From an uncultured Clostridia bacterium (GTDB taxonomy: Bacteria; Bacillota; Clostridia; Lachnospirales; CAG-274): a stretch of 36,886 bases of DNA. The first letter of the stretch is position 1, and the number at the start of each line of letters is the position of its first letter. This document shows positions 7,305-15,578 of the stretch, one piece after another. Both the position numbers and the translations under genes were made by a program. The stretch is taken from assembly GCA_947630725.1 (NCBI GenBank), contig CANRIS010000005.1:1-36886 (forward strand), in the 5' to 3' direction. The notes beneath the pieces are model-generated. The model did no database searches. It saw only the letters and a program-made list of their open reading frames with translations, and had not been told where the DNA came from.

Positions 7305-9193
7305 TGGCAGAAAGAAGAAAAACCGCAAGAGCCAAGGCTCCGGCAAAAACCTTCGCAAGGGTAGTAAAATATGTGCTTAAGTATTATAAATTCAGATATA
7401 TATTTGTAGTTTTGTTTATAATTCTCAGCGCTCTTGCAAATGTCAGAGGCACAATGTTTATGAGGAGCCTCATAGACGACTACATCGTTCCTCTTGTCAA
7501 GGCAGGCGGTGGAGACTTCGGCCCACTTCTCAGAGCTATGGCTGTTATGGCAGGAATATACGCAGTCGGAGTTTTTTCAACATGGGCATACAACAGGATA
7601 CTTGTGGGCATAACCCAAGGCACGCTCAGAAACCTGCGTGAGGAGATGTTCCGCCATATGGAGAGTCTGCCCATAAAATATTTTGACACCCATTCTCACG
7701 GCGAAATAATGAGCCTTTATACAAATGACACCGACACTCTGAGGCAGCTAATAAGCCAGAGCATACCACAGACAATAAATGGTATGATGATGCTTATAAG
7801 CACTATATTCTGTATGATAAGACTTAATATACCTCTTACGGTAATGACGCTGGCTATGGGCGCAGTAATGATACTTGCCACACGGAAAATAGGCGGACTC
7901 AGCGGAAAATATTTTGTAATGCAGCAAAAAAGGCTCGGCGAAGTAAACGGCTATATAGAAGAGCTTATAGAGGGACAGAAGGTCGTAAAGGTATTCTGTC
8001 ACGAGGACGAAAGTATAGAGGATTTTGTAAAGATAAACGATGAGCTTTTCGATGCAGCCAAAAACGCAAACAAATACGGAAACATTCTTATGCCCATAAT
8101 GGGAAACTTAGGTCACATAAGCTATGTTTTTACATCTATTCTGGGAGCAGTCCTCGCCATAAACGGCATAGGGGGCTTTACCGTAGGTTCGCTGGCATCT
8201 TTCTTGCAGCTTAACAGAAGCTTTAATATGCCCGTGTCGAATATGTCTCAGCAGGTCAACTTTATCGTTATGGCTCTGGCAGGAGCCGAAAGAATATTTG
8301 AGCTGCTTGATGAAAAAAAGGAGACGGATGAGGGCGATGTTATGCTTGTACAAGCAAAGTTCAGACCCGACGGCAGCATTGAAGAAAGCCCTATACGAAC
8401 AGGCGTTTGGGCGTGGAAGTATATGCGCAGCGACACAGGAGAGGTCGAGTACAGGCAGCTTGAGGGGGATATTATTCTGGACAAGGTGGATTTCGGCTAT
8501 GATCCCGACAAGATAGTCCTTCACGATATAGAGGTCTACGCAAAGCCCGGTCAGAAGATAGCTTTTGTAGGCGCTACGGGAGCAGGCAAAACCACCATCA
8601 CAAACCTCATAAACCGTTTCTATGATATACAGGACGGCAAAATACGCTATGACGGCATAAATATAAACAAAATAAAAAAAGGAGAGCTGAGACGCTCCCT
8701 CGGAATGGTACTTCAGGAAACAAGCCTTTTTACGGGTACGGTTATGGAGAACATAAGATACGGAAAGCCCGATGCCTCTGATTCGGAGGTGAAGGCAGCG
8801 GCAAAGCTTGCCGGGGCTGACGACTTTATAAAGAGGCTTCCGGAGGGTTATGACACAATGCTTACGGGAAACGGCTCAAATCTGTCGCAGGGTCAGAGAC
8901 AGCTTTTGTCTATTGCCAGAGCCGCCGTTGCAAACCCGCCTGCACTTATTCTTGACGAAGCTACCTCCTCGATAGATACGAGAACCGAAAAAATCGTCCA
9001 GGACGGTATGGATTCTCTTATGAAAGGCAGAACGGTATTTGTTATTGCCCACAGGCTCTCCACCATCAAAAATTCGGACGTAATAATGGTAATGGATCAC
9101 GGAAGAATCATAGAAAGGGGAGATCACGATACCCTCATAAAACAAAAGGGAGTTTATTGGCAGCTTTATACGGGACTTCTGGAACAAAGCTGA
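7304..9193 (+). CDS. Heterodimeric ABC exporter subunit, canonical catalytic site
   Basis: A 629-residue partner of the preceding gene: basic N-terminus, six-helix membrane domain, and a long linker before the nucleotide-binding domain (residues about 340-390, containing GVWAWKYMRSDTGEVEY), as in BmrD/LmrD-type subunits. Walker A is GATGAGKTT (about 423-431), Walker B LILDEATSSID keeps the catalytic Glu, and IAHRLST keeps the switch His. The signature is degenerate, LSQGQRQL instead of LSGGQ. Together the two proteins would form one full ATPase site (this Walker A/B with the partner's LSGGQ-type signature) and one dead site. A terminator follows at 9222. Assignment as a multidrug-type exporter is by family and MarR linkage. 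Confidence 0.92.
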   Translation: MAERRKTARAKAPAKTFARVVKYVLKYYKFRYIFVVLFIILSALANVRGTMFMRSLIDDYIVPLVKAGGGDFGPLLRAMAVMAGIYAVGVFSTWAYNRILVGITQGTLRNLREEMFRHMESLPIKYFDTHSHGEIMSLYTNDTDTLRQLISQSIPQTINGMMMLISTIFCMIRLNIPLTVMTLAMGAVMILATRKIGGLSGKYFVMQQKRLGEVNGYIEELIEGQKVVKVFCHEDESIEDFVKINDELFDAAKNANKYGNILMPIMGNLGHISYVFTSILGAVLAINGIGGFTVGSLASFLQLNRSFNMPVSNMSQQVNFIVMALAGAERIFELLDEKKETDEGDVMLVQAKFRPDGSIEESPIRTGVWAWKYMRSDTGEVEYRQLEGDIILDKVDFGYDPDKIVLHDIEVYAKPGQKIAFVGATGAGKTTITNLINRFYDIQDGKIRYDGININKIKKGELRRSLGMVLQETSLFTGTVMENIRYGKPDASDSEVKAAAKLAGADDFIKRLPEGYDTMLTGNGSNLSQGQRQLLSIARAAVANPPALILDEATSSIDTRTEKIVQDGMDSLMKGRTVFVIAHRLSTIKNSDVIMVMDHGRIIERGDHDTLIKQKGVYWQLYTGLLEQS

Positions 9194-9221
9194 TATATCC
9201 GAAACACAACACAAACTTAAT

Positions 9222-9260
9222 AACCCTGACGCATTTGTATTTTTGTGCTCAGGGTTTTTT
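9222..9260 (+). terminator. Terminator of the MarR-ABC operon
   Basis: AACCCTGA (9222-9229) pairs with TCAGGGTT (9249-9256), and the run of T continues to 9260. Confidence 0.85.
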
Positions 9261-9265
9261 CGCAT

Positions 9266-9297
9266 AAAAAAAGGGCTGCGGAAATACCGCAGCGCCC
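9266..9297 (-). terminator. Terminator of the spore protein gene
   Basis: Read on the minus strand, GGGCGCTGCGG and CCGCAGCCC pair with one bulged base around a 5-nt loop, followed by seven T. It lies only a few bases from the convergent exporter terminator. Confidence 0.88.
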
Positions 9298-9332
9298 GTG
9301 GCAAAGCACTTTTAAGAAGATCTGTCGGGAGA

Positions 9333-9566
9333 TTATTCGTCGGGTGTCTCTCCTGCCATTTTCTTCTCCTGAGCCTCGATCATTTTCTTGACCATATATC
9401 CGCCGACATAGCCGTTCTGAGCAGAAGTAAGGTCGCCGTTATAACCCTTCTTTAAAGGTACGCCGATTTCGTTTGCAACCTCATACTTGAAATTTTCCAT
9501 AGCCTTTTTTGCTTCGGGTACGTTTACCTTGTTGCCTGTTCCCGAGCTGTTATTATTACTTGCCAT
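9333..9566 (-). CDS. Alpha/beta-type small acid-soluble spore protein (SASP)
   Basis: A 77-residue protein with an Asn/Ser/Gly-rich start, then the SASP core: MENFKYEVANEIGVPL (family FKxEIAxExGv, which contains the GPR protease cleavage region) and LTSAQNGYVGGYMVKKMIEA (family NGxVGGxMVKkmv). These proteins coat and protect DNA in dormant spores and are degraded at germination. This is direct evidence of an endospore former. AGGAGGT sits at the right distance before the ATG. It is monocistronic with its own terminator. I could not define a convincing forespore (sigma-G/F) promoter in the AT-rich upstream sequence. Confidence 0.95.
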   Translation of the reverse strand: MASNNNSSGTGNKVNVPEAKKAMENFKYEVANEIGVPLKKGYNGDLTSAQNGYVGGYMVKKMIEAQEKKMAGETPDE

Positions 9567-9648
9567 AATAAATACCTCCTGAAAGTTTTATGCCGGAGCT
9601 TTTGACAGAATTTTTACAATCTCCCGCACAGTATTATATATATAAGGA

Positions 9649-9797
9649 AACACCGATAGGAATAAAAAATTTTTTTTCGGATAAAATTTCGGCATCTGTT
9701 TAAAGCCTCTTGCTTCGGAAGCTAAGGAATCTGCCTTTTTTATCCGAAAATTTTATGCGTTTTGCAATACAATTTTTTATTTTCAGTGTTCCCGCCG
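9649..9797. repeat. MITE-like imperfect palindromic element, ~150 bp
   Basis: The ends are inverted: GGAAACACCGATAGG then AATAAAAAATT on the left, against AATTTTTTATT then TTCAGTGTTCC on the right. Inside lies a perfect inverted pair, TTTTCGGATAAAA (9674-9686) and TTTTATCCGAAAA (9738-9750). In the centre is the palindrome GCTTCGGAAGC with partly matching flanks. The arms differ in length by about 15 bp. It encodes nothing visible. It may be a miniature inverted-repeat element or a structured leader; no clear target-site duplication is seen. Confidence 0.5.
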
Positions 9798-10066
9798 AAA
9801 TAACAGAAGATAATATCAATGAATTGTTATGAAAAAATTTTATTTATCATATACGATCATTTTTATCTCTGTTACGATATTATTTTGACCCCGTAAAAGC
9901 TATTTATAACAGGTAATATTCGGGATAAATGGCAGTCTGATTTTTTTTAAGTCTTTTTTATTACCCGAAATATCTTTTATTTGTCTAAAATCTGACACAA
10001 GAGGGAAAATTGGGGAGTATATACAAAAAAATATGCAAAAAACTTGATTTTTTGTAAAAAAGTTAT
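9798..10066. other. AT-rich non-coding stretch with weak inverted repeats
   Basis: No plausible gene on either strand. Imperfect inverted repeats are present, for example GTCTGATTTT near 9935 against AAAATCTGAC near 9988, enclosing TATTCGGG / CCCGAAATA. They could form a stem in either RNA, but there is no U-tract or recognised riboswitch motif. Confidence 0.4.
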
Positions 10067-10095
10067 TTACTTATCATTATATTTTGTGGTATACT
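10067..10095 (+). promoter_or_regulatory. Putative promoter of rsmD-coaD
   Basis: TTACTT (10067-10072), 17 bp, TATACT (10090-10095) with TGG before it (extended -10). It lies 26 bp before the rsmD start. Confidence 0.6.
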
Positions 10096-10120
10096 GTAAT
10101 GGATAATGGGAGGCAAAAAA

Positions 10121-10672
10121 ATGAGAGTTATATCGGGCAGCAAAAGAGGCAGCACGCTCTATGCGCCGGAGGGTCTTGGCACAAGACCTACTACCGACAG
10201 AATAAAGGAATCTCTTTTTAATATTCTTATGCCCATGCTTTCGGAGAGTTGTTTTTTGGATCTTTTTGCAGGCAGCGGAGCCATTGGCATAGAGGCTCTT
10301 TCGAGAGGAGCCAAAAAAGCCGTTTTTGTGGATTCGGATCCAAAGGCTGTTCGTATCGTCAAAAAAAACATAACAAAGACAGGCTTTGAGGACAGCTCGC
10401 TTGTTCTGGGCATGGATCATAAAAGAGCCCTTAAAAAACTTGAGGACAGCGGATACAGGTTTGACATAATCTTTATGGATCCTCCCTATTATTCGGATTT
10501 TATTGAAAATATACTTGACGAAATAAAAAATTCGGGTATACTTAATAAAGAGGGAATAGTTGTTGTTGAACAGGCAAAGGACGAGCCTGAGATCGTGACC
10601 CCCGGATTTTCGGTTTTTCGTATAAAGGATTATGGAAAAACAACAAAAATCACTTTTTTGAGAGAACTGTGA
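10121..10672 (+). CDS. rsmD: 16S rRNA (guanine966-N2)-methyltransferase RsmD
   Basis: A 183-residue SAM-dependent methyltransferase that modifies G966 of 16S rRNA during 30S assembly. It opens with the family N-terminus MRVISGSKRG, contains RPTTDRIKESLFNIL, SAM motif I DLFAGSGAIGIEALSRGA (about 47-64) and the catalytic motif MDPPY (119-123). The start at 10121 has GGGAGG 7 nt upstream; an in-frame ATG at 10106 overlaps that site and would add five residues not expected in the family. It is followed by coaD with a 31-bp gap, a very common Bacillota pairing. Confidence 0.95.
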   Translation: MRVISGSKRGSTLYAPEGLGTRPTTDRIKESLFNILMPMLSESCFLDLFAGSGAIGIEALSRGAKKAVFVDSDPKAVRIVKKNITKTGFEDSSLVLGMDHKRALKKLEDSGYRFDIIFMDPPYYSDFIENILDEIKNSGILNKEGIVVVEQAKDEPEIVTPGFSVFRIKDYGKTTKITFLREL

Positions 10673-10703
10673 CGATCTCAAAAAAGCACATGGAGGAATA
10701 AAA

Positions 10704-11195
10704 ATGCTTAAGGCTGTATATCCGGGGAGCTTTGACCCTGTGACAAACGGTCACATAGATATTATGGAAAGGTGCGCCGTGTTTGTCGAAAAGCTTGTGG
10801 TCGCTGTTCTGGACAATCCGTCCAAGGCCTCGCTCTTTTCGGTTGAAGAAAGAGTTGCTATGCTCAAAGAGGCCACACGAAATATGCCTAATGTGGAGGT
10901 AAGATCCTTTTATGGTCTGCTTGTGGATTTTTGCAGACAGGTGGACGCCGGACTTGTTATAAGAGGCTTAAGAGCCGTTACGGATTTTGAATATGAATTT
11001 AAAATGGCGCTTGCAAACAGAAAGCTGGCGGAGGATATAGAAACCGTATTTATTTCATCGAGCTCGGACAATATGTTCATAAGCTCAAGCAGTATAAAAG
11101 AGATAGCTATGTTTGGCGGTTCTGTAGAGGACATGGTTCCCGAATGTGTCAAGAACTGTTTAGACAGGAAATTTAAAAACAGGGAGGAAAAATAA
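10704..11195 (+). CDS. coaD: Phosphopantetheine adenylyltransferase CoaD
   Basis: A 163-residue enzyme of normal length for the family. It joins 4'-phosphopantetheine and ATP to give dephospho-CoA, the penultimate step of CoA synthesis. The nucleotidyltransferase signature GSFDPVTNGHIDI with TNGH at 14-17 is intact, as are RGLRAVTDFEYEFKMA and the C-terminal ISSSSIKEIA motif binding the nucleotide. GGAGG precedes the ATG. It lies between rsmD and a coiled-coil protein gene that begins 2 bp after its stop. Confidence 0.97.
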   Translation: MLKAVYPGSFDPVTNGHIDIMERCAVFVEKLVVAVLDNPSKASLFSVEERVAMLKEATRNMPNVEVRSFYGLLVDFCRQVDAGLVIRGLRAVTDFEYEFKMALANRKLAEDIETVFISSSSDNMFISSSSIKEIAMFGGSVEDMVPECVKNCLDRKFKNREEK

Positions 11196-11197
11196 CT

Positions 11198-11734
11198 ATG
11201 GATTCAATTATCGATATCATCGACGAGATCCAGGATTATCTGGATACTTGCAAAAAATCGGCTTTTTCGGGCAACAGGATTCTGGTCGAAAAAGAACAGA
11301 TAACTGAACTTCTGCAGGACATCAGACTTAACATACCTTCTGAAATCTCTCAGGCCAGAAGAATATCGGAAAAATGCGAAAAAATTGTGCAGGAGGCTCA
11401 CAATAAGGCCAATCAGATCATAAAGCAGGCCGAGGATCAGGCCGAAAAGCTTATACTTGACCACGAGATCACAAGAGCGGCAAAGGCCGAGGCCGAGGCT
11501 ATTGTATCCGATGCAAAGGAAGACGCAAGAGAAATCAGAATAAATGCCGTTTCTTATGCCGATGATCTTCTCAGCGATGTCGAAGAGGCCATCACACAGA
11601 CTCTGCACAAGGTCGAGAGCGAGTCGAGAGAGGCAGTGAGGATCCTTGAAGAATCAACAGAACAGCTTGAAGATCAGCTCAACAGCGAAATCGAAATAAT
11701 AATAGGCAACAGAGACGAGCTTAAGAATTCATAA
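11198..11734 (+). CDS. Coiled-coil protein of unknown function downstream of coaD
   Basis: A 178-residue, almost wholly helical, charged protein with no signal peptide or membrane segment. The middle (about 70-165) is rich in Ala, Glu, Lys and Asp in heptad-like order (EKIVQEAHNKANQIIKQAED), reminiscent of DivIVA or ATP-synthase b-subunit coiled coils. It begins 2 bp after coaD and is probably the third gene of that operon. Genes of this type often follow coaD in Clostridia and are annotated only as hypothetical or 'ATPase'. No catalytic motif is visible. A scaffold or envelope-associated role is possible but not shown. Confidence 0.85.
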   Translation: MDSIIDIIDEIQDYLDTCKKSAFSGNRILVEKEQITELLQDIRLNIPSEISQARRISEKCEKIVQEAHNKANQIIKQAEDQAEKLILDHEITRAAKAEAEAIVSDAKEDAREIRINAVSYADDLLSDVEEAITQTLHKVESESREAVRILEESTEQLEDQLNSEIEIIIGNRDELKNS

Positions 11735-11742
11735 CTATGCAA

Positions 11743-11781
11743 ACAAATTTAGTGAGGGGCCTTATAACCCCTCATATTTGT
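11743..11781 (+). terminator. Probable terminator between convergent genes
   Basis: ACAAAT-TTAGT-GAGGGG pairs with CCCCTC-AT-ATTTGT around a short loop. The U-tract is poor in both directions, so efficiency is uncertain. It separates the coaD operon from ylbJ and may serve both. Confidence 0.5.
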
Positions 11782-11798
11782 TAATGACAAAAGCTTTT

Positions 11799-12716
11799 TC
11801 AGCCCCTAAAAAACAATATCTCCCACAAAAGACACATAAAAAATGACAAAAATGCCGAAAATATCTTTCCCTTTATATATGGACCGAAGGGAAGTCCCGC
11901 ATTTTCCAAAAAGCCTGCCGACTGAGCGTGGACAGACAGCCCTCCGAATGAAACTATAAAGCATAAAAGAGGCAGCTTAAGTCGGGTATCGCAGCCGCAC
12001 AAAAGACTGCATCCGTTTGTCATTTCCAGAAGCCCCAGCAAAAACGACTTTGCCAAAAGGATTTTTTCGCTGCCCAAAAATGAAAGGGGCAAAAACAAAA
12101 ATGTCAGTATGCCAGATACATATATAAGGCGTGTGACAACAGCAAAAAGCACAATATAGCCCCCTACGGTTATCATGGAGGAACAGCCTCTTTCGACTGC
12201 GGCGGAAAGGGCAAGTCCGAAGGGCATTTTTGAGCCTAAATGTCTTTTTTCAGGCTTGGGCGACTCCTTTGCCGAATATCCGAGTACTATGCCCGTTATG
12301 AGAGCTGACGCATAGTGGCATATGAGGACTGGCAGCCCCGCTGACACGCTTTTCAGCATAACAGCCGACAGACTGCCTATTATGAAAAGAGGCCCCGAGT
12401 TGTTGCAGAATGCCGAAAGTCTGAGGGCTTCATCTCTCGTCAACAGCCTGCTTTCGTACATTTCGGCAAGGGTTTTTATGCCTATGGGATAGCCCGAAAG
12501 CAGACCGCTTATAAAAACAAAAAATCCTTCGGGAGAAACTTTCAGTATTTTTCTGCTTGGCAAGGATGCCGTTTTGCTCATAAACTCCAGAAAACCCGAA
12601 TTTATGAGCAAGGTGGTACCCACCGCAAAGGGAAAAAGCGAGGGCAGGGCGGCTCTGTACCATAGTATAAGCCCCTCCTTTGCGGCTGCTATGGCCTCGG
12701 AGGGAAATATAATCAC
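11799..12716 (-). CDS. ylbJ: Sporulation integral membrane protein YlbJ (start uncertain)
   Basis: A polytopic membrane protein of the nucleoside-recognition (Gate) family needed for spore formation. Family landmarks: ALPSLFPFAVGTTLL, GLLSGYPIGIKTLAEMYESR and LRLSAFCNNSGPLFIIGSLS. The coordinates use the first ordinary start, a GTG at 12716, giving 305 residues. That GTG has no ribosome binding site and would cut the first membrane helix. The frame stays open upstream to a TGA at 12881-12879, and reads on as SAPKTALGNIIPIIILFF, a normal YlbJ helix 1. The only good site is GGGAGG 8 nt before an ATA at 12857, which would give 352 residues. B. subtilis YlbJ is about 400 residues, so the longer form fits better. 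Confidence 0.88.
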   Translation of the reverse strand: MIIFPSEAIAAAKEGLILWYRAALPSLFPFAVGTTLLINSGFLEFMSKTASLPSRKILKVSPEGFFVFISGLLSGYPIGIKTLAEMYESRLLTRDEALRLSAFCNNSGPLFIIGSLSAVMLKSVSAGLPVLICHYASALITGIVLGYSAKESPKPEKRHLGSKMPFGLALSAAVERGCSSMITVGGYIVLFAVVTRLIYVSGILTFLFLPLSFLGSEKILLAKSFLLGLLEMTNGCSLLCGCDTRLKLPLLCFIVSFGGLSVHAQSAGFLENAGLPFGPYIKGKIFSAFLSFFMCLLWEILFFRG

Positions 12717-12963
12717 CGAAAGGTTGAAAAAAAGTATTATTATTGGTATAATATTTCCGAGAGCCGTTTTCGGTGCGGATGTTCTTTTTCCGCTCCTGCC
12801 GAAACGGTGCGTTCCGTGCCGGCGGAGCGTTGATTTGATGGCATTTGGAGATTTTATGGTGTTTGCCTCCCGTCTTTTTCACAGCGCTTGGTTTTCGTGC
12901 ATAATCATATAATTTATATATTCATTACGGGAAAAGTTTATGACAAGCGGGGATATGATATAA

Positions 12964-14835
12964 TTGGACAGAAAAAACAACAACAGCAGATATAACAACA
13001 GAATACAGAACAAAACGCCCAACAGCAGACGAACGGTTCAGCCTGTCTATATCTCACGCCGGGGCTCGGTCGGCTCCGACAGCAGAAGCCGCAGAGTCTC
13101 CGCTAACGCAAACAGAGGCAGAAAGGTAATAAGCATCAACGATGTCAAGACCAAAAAAAACAGAACCTCATCTGTAGGGCAGACCCGCAGCAAAAGCTAC
13201 AGGACAGCCCCCTCAAAGACGGCAGTCCACAGCAGCCGAACAAATACTGCCCCAAGGACGACCGTAAGGACAGGGGCTAAGGCTCCCGCAAGAACGTCCG
13301 TAAGGACTGCAGTCAAGGCTCCTGCGAGGACGACCGCAAGAACAACAACCGCAAGGACTGCCCGCAAGCCTGCTCCCACGAGGAAAAAGCCTATCGAGAG
13401 AAGAAAGGTCAGCGGCATAGGCTATGAGGGAGCGGCACAGGTTTTTATGATATTTTTCCTGCTGCTTTCGGTATTGTACATAGGGGGCAACGTAATAAGA
13501 TATGCCCTCAAAAGTGCTGTCAGTTATGACACCGTTCAGATAGGCAGTATTGATACGCCGAAATCGGCGGAGGGTCTTATAATAAGGAGCGAAACTCCCT
13601 ACAAGACCACAATGGCAGGCACAGTGAGCTTTCTTGTGCCCGATGGGGAAAAGGTCGTAGGCGGCGAAACCATCTGTACGGTAAAGGCATCGGACGCAGT
13701 GGACGAGGCGGAAAAATCAATCGCCGACATTGACGAAAATATAATCAACAGAGAACAGGCAAAGCAGGAGATAGACTCCTCAAACGAAACGGCAAAAAGA
13801 ATAAATCTTGAAATAAAGGCTCTTTCGGACGATGCGGCGATGAGCTTTGTCAGGTTCGATACCGAGGCTCTGAGGGATTTCTCAAACAATGCGTCTGTAA
13901 AGCAGGAAATGAGGGATCAGGCCATTCTGAACAGCGCAGGCGAAAGCGCTGAAATATCGGGAGAAAGACAGAGAGCGCAGGAGGTTATATCCAAAAATTC
14001 CCTCGTTGTGACGGCATCTGAGGGCGGCATAATGTGTCTTGAAACCGATGGCTTTGAAGAAAGCCTTACGCCCGAAACAATGGAGAGCCTCACGCAGAAG
14101 GACATAAAGAAGAGCAGCGAGTCGTCTCATGTTGCAGGAGCCCAGGTAGCCGAGGGAGAAAGTATATTCAAGATACTTACATCAAACGTATGGTATATAG
14201 CCGCCTATATAGATTCAGGCTTTGTGGCGGATTGGGAAAAGGGCGACAAAAGAACAATATACATAACGGATTCTATGGGCGAAAAACAGGATATGGACGT
14301 TATTGTGGACACCATCGAGCCGGGAAACAAAACCACCTTCGTTATATTGAGGGCGTCCAAATATATAATTGATCATATGTACCTGAGAAACATAACCTTT
14401 GAGATAGACAAAGTAAAGACGGGATATAAAATTTCAAATTCTTCCATTGTCGAAAACACTCTTATAAAGATCCCTGCAAAGTATGTTTCGGACGGCGCAG
14501 TAACAAAACAGAACGGCACAAAGGTCACGGTAGGCGATGTGACGGGAGAATTTGCATACTTCCCCGTAGGATATGATACCCTTGTTCTGCACGATATTGT
14601 TTTAAACCCCAACGATCCCGAGGACGCATACGAGCTTTCGCAGGTCGAGACGAGGGACGGAGTTTATATTATGAATACGGGTATAGCCCAGTTTTATACC
14701 ATAGACCTTACGGACAGCACGTCAAACTCTACTCATACCATATTAAGTCCCGAAAAAAATCCAAATATAAGCATATACGACAGGGTCATAACCGACCCCA
14801 AAAATATAGAAGCCAACGATATGCTTTATAAATAA
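12964..14835 (+). CDS. HlyD-like membrane-anchored adaptor with long basic N-terminal tail
   Basis: A 623-residue protein. Residues 1-155 are extremely basic and low in complexity, including KAPART-type repeats (about 95-135) like histone H1 tails. A single membrane helix follows (about 158-177, AAQVFMIFFLLLSVLYIGG). The large outer domain starts with a lipoyl/HlyD-like beta unit (GTVSFLVPDGEKVVGGETIC), a helical hairpin (about 240-330) and a second barrel (about 400-500). It probably starts with TTG at 12964, preceded only by a weak GGGG site; a TATAAT overlaps that start. Genes of this kind sit just before yggS-sepF in many Clostridia, which suggests a role at the envelope or division site rather than drug efflux. 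No partner transporter is adjacent. Confidence 0.75.
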   Translation: MDRKNNNSRYNNRIQNKTPNSRRTVQPVYISRRGSVGSDSRSRRVSANANRGRKVISINDVKTKKNRTSSVGQTRSKSYRTAPSKTAVHSSRTNTAPRTTVRTGAKAPARTSVRTAVKAPARTTARTTTARTARKPAPTRKKPIERRKVSGIGYEGAAQVFMIFFLLLSVLYIGGNVIRYALKSAVSYDTVQIGSIDTPKSAEGLIIRSETPYKTTMAGTVSFLVPDGEKVVGGETICTVKASDAVDEAEKSIADIDENIINREQAKQEIDSSNETAKRINLEIKALSDDAAMSFVRFDTEALRDFSNNASVKQEMRDQAILNSAGESAEISGERQRAQEVISKNSLVVTASEGGIMCLETDGFEESLTPETMESLTQKDIKKSSESSHVAGAQVAEGESIFKILTSNVWYIAAYIDSGFVADWEKGDKRTIYITDSMGEKQDMDVIVDTIEPGNKTTFVILRASKYIIDHMYLRNITFEIDKVKTGYKISNSSIVENTLIKIPAKYVSDGAVTKQNGTKVTVGDVTGEFAYFPVGYDTLVLHDIVLNPNDPEDAYELSQVETRDGVYIMNTGIAQFYTIDLTDSTSNSTHTILSPEKNPNISIYDRVITDPKNIEANDMLYK

Positions 14836-14855
14836 AAAAGGCAGGTAGATGTATA

Positions 14856-15578
14856 ATGGACAGTATTGACAGTATTGAAAAAAATCTGGCTGAAATAAAG
14901 GAGAATATAAGGCTTGCTGCCGAAAGAGCAGGCAGACGTCCCGAGGATATAACGCTCCTCGGTGTCACAAAAACCATAGACTGCGAGAGAATACAAAGGC
15001 TTGTTGATCTGGGGATAAAAAATCTGGGCGAAAACAGGGTTCAGGAGCTTATGGAAAAGCTGGACGTCATAGAAGGCGATGTAAGCTGGCACCTCATAGG
15101 CAGCCTTCAGACAAACAAGGTAAAATATATAATAGGCAAGGTCGCTCTTATTCATTCCGTAGACAGCATAAGGCTTGCCCGTGAGATAAGCAAACGGTCA
15201 GAGACCGCAGGTCTTTTAAGCGATATTCTTATCGAAATAAACGCCGCAGGAGAAGAGAGCAAGCACGGCTTTGAGCCCGATGAGGTGCCTGCCGTAATAG
15301 AAGAGCTGAGAAAGCTTGGGGGCATAAGGGTCAAGGGACTTATGACTGTGGCTCCTTATGTAGAAAATCCCGAAAACAACCGAATATATTTTAAAAAAAT
15401 GCGTCAATTATTTGTTGACATTAAAGCAAAAAACGGCGATAATATAGATATGACGTACCTGTCTATGGGAATGACTAACGATTATATAACGGCAATAGAA
15501 GAAGGCGCCGATATTGTGCGGATAGGCACGGGCATATTCGGCATGAGAAACTACACAACAGGAGGAAGCGTACTATGA
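14856..15578 (+). CDS. yggS: YggS/PLPBP family pyridoxal phosphate homeostasis protein
   Basis: A 240-residue single-domain alanine-racemase-fold protein that binds PLP and controls vitamin B6 pools. The PLP lysine is Lys39 in LLGVTKTID. NLGENRVQEL, WHLIGSLQTNKVKYI, HSVDS, LSMGMTNDY and IRIGTGIFG-like sequence near the C-terminus (VRIGTGIFG) are the family landmarks. It starts the classical yggS-sepF-ylmG-ylmH-divIVA order; its stop overlaps the sepF ATG by 4 bp (ATGA). Confidence 0.96.
   Translation: MDSIDSIEKNLAEIKENIRLAAERAGRRPEDITLLGVTKTIDCERIQRLVDLGIKNLGENRVQELMEKLDVIEGDVSWHLIGSLQTNKVKYIIGKVALIHSVDSIRLAREISKRSETAGLLSDILIEINAAGEESKHGFEPDEVPAVIEELRKLGGIRVKGLMTVAPYVENPENNRIYFKKMRQLFVDIKAKNGDNIDMTYLSMGMTNDYITAIEEGADIVRIGTGIFGMRNYTTGGSVL

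Noticed and set aside
8108..8524. Minus-strand frames inside the second ABC gene and similar shadows inside valS, infB and nusA
   Set aside because: Overlap completely with conserved genes, with no start signals or recognisable motifs.
9600..9660. Sigma-G or sigma-F promoter for the spore protein gene
   Set aside because: Several partial matches (for example CATAAAA near 9590) but none with a proper -35 and spacing, so no feature was called.
12430..12882. 150-codon minus-strand frame starting VKKTGGKHHK
   Set aside because: It overlaps ylbJ in another register and its later sequence has no protein-like pattern. Only the possibility that its first codons are the true ylbJ start followed by a frameshift is kept as an alternative.
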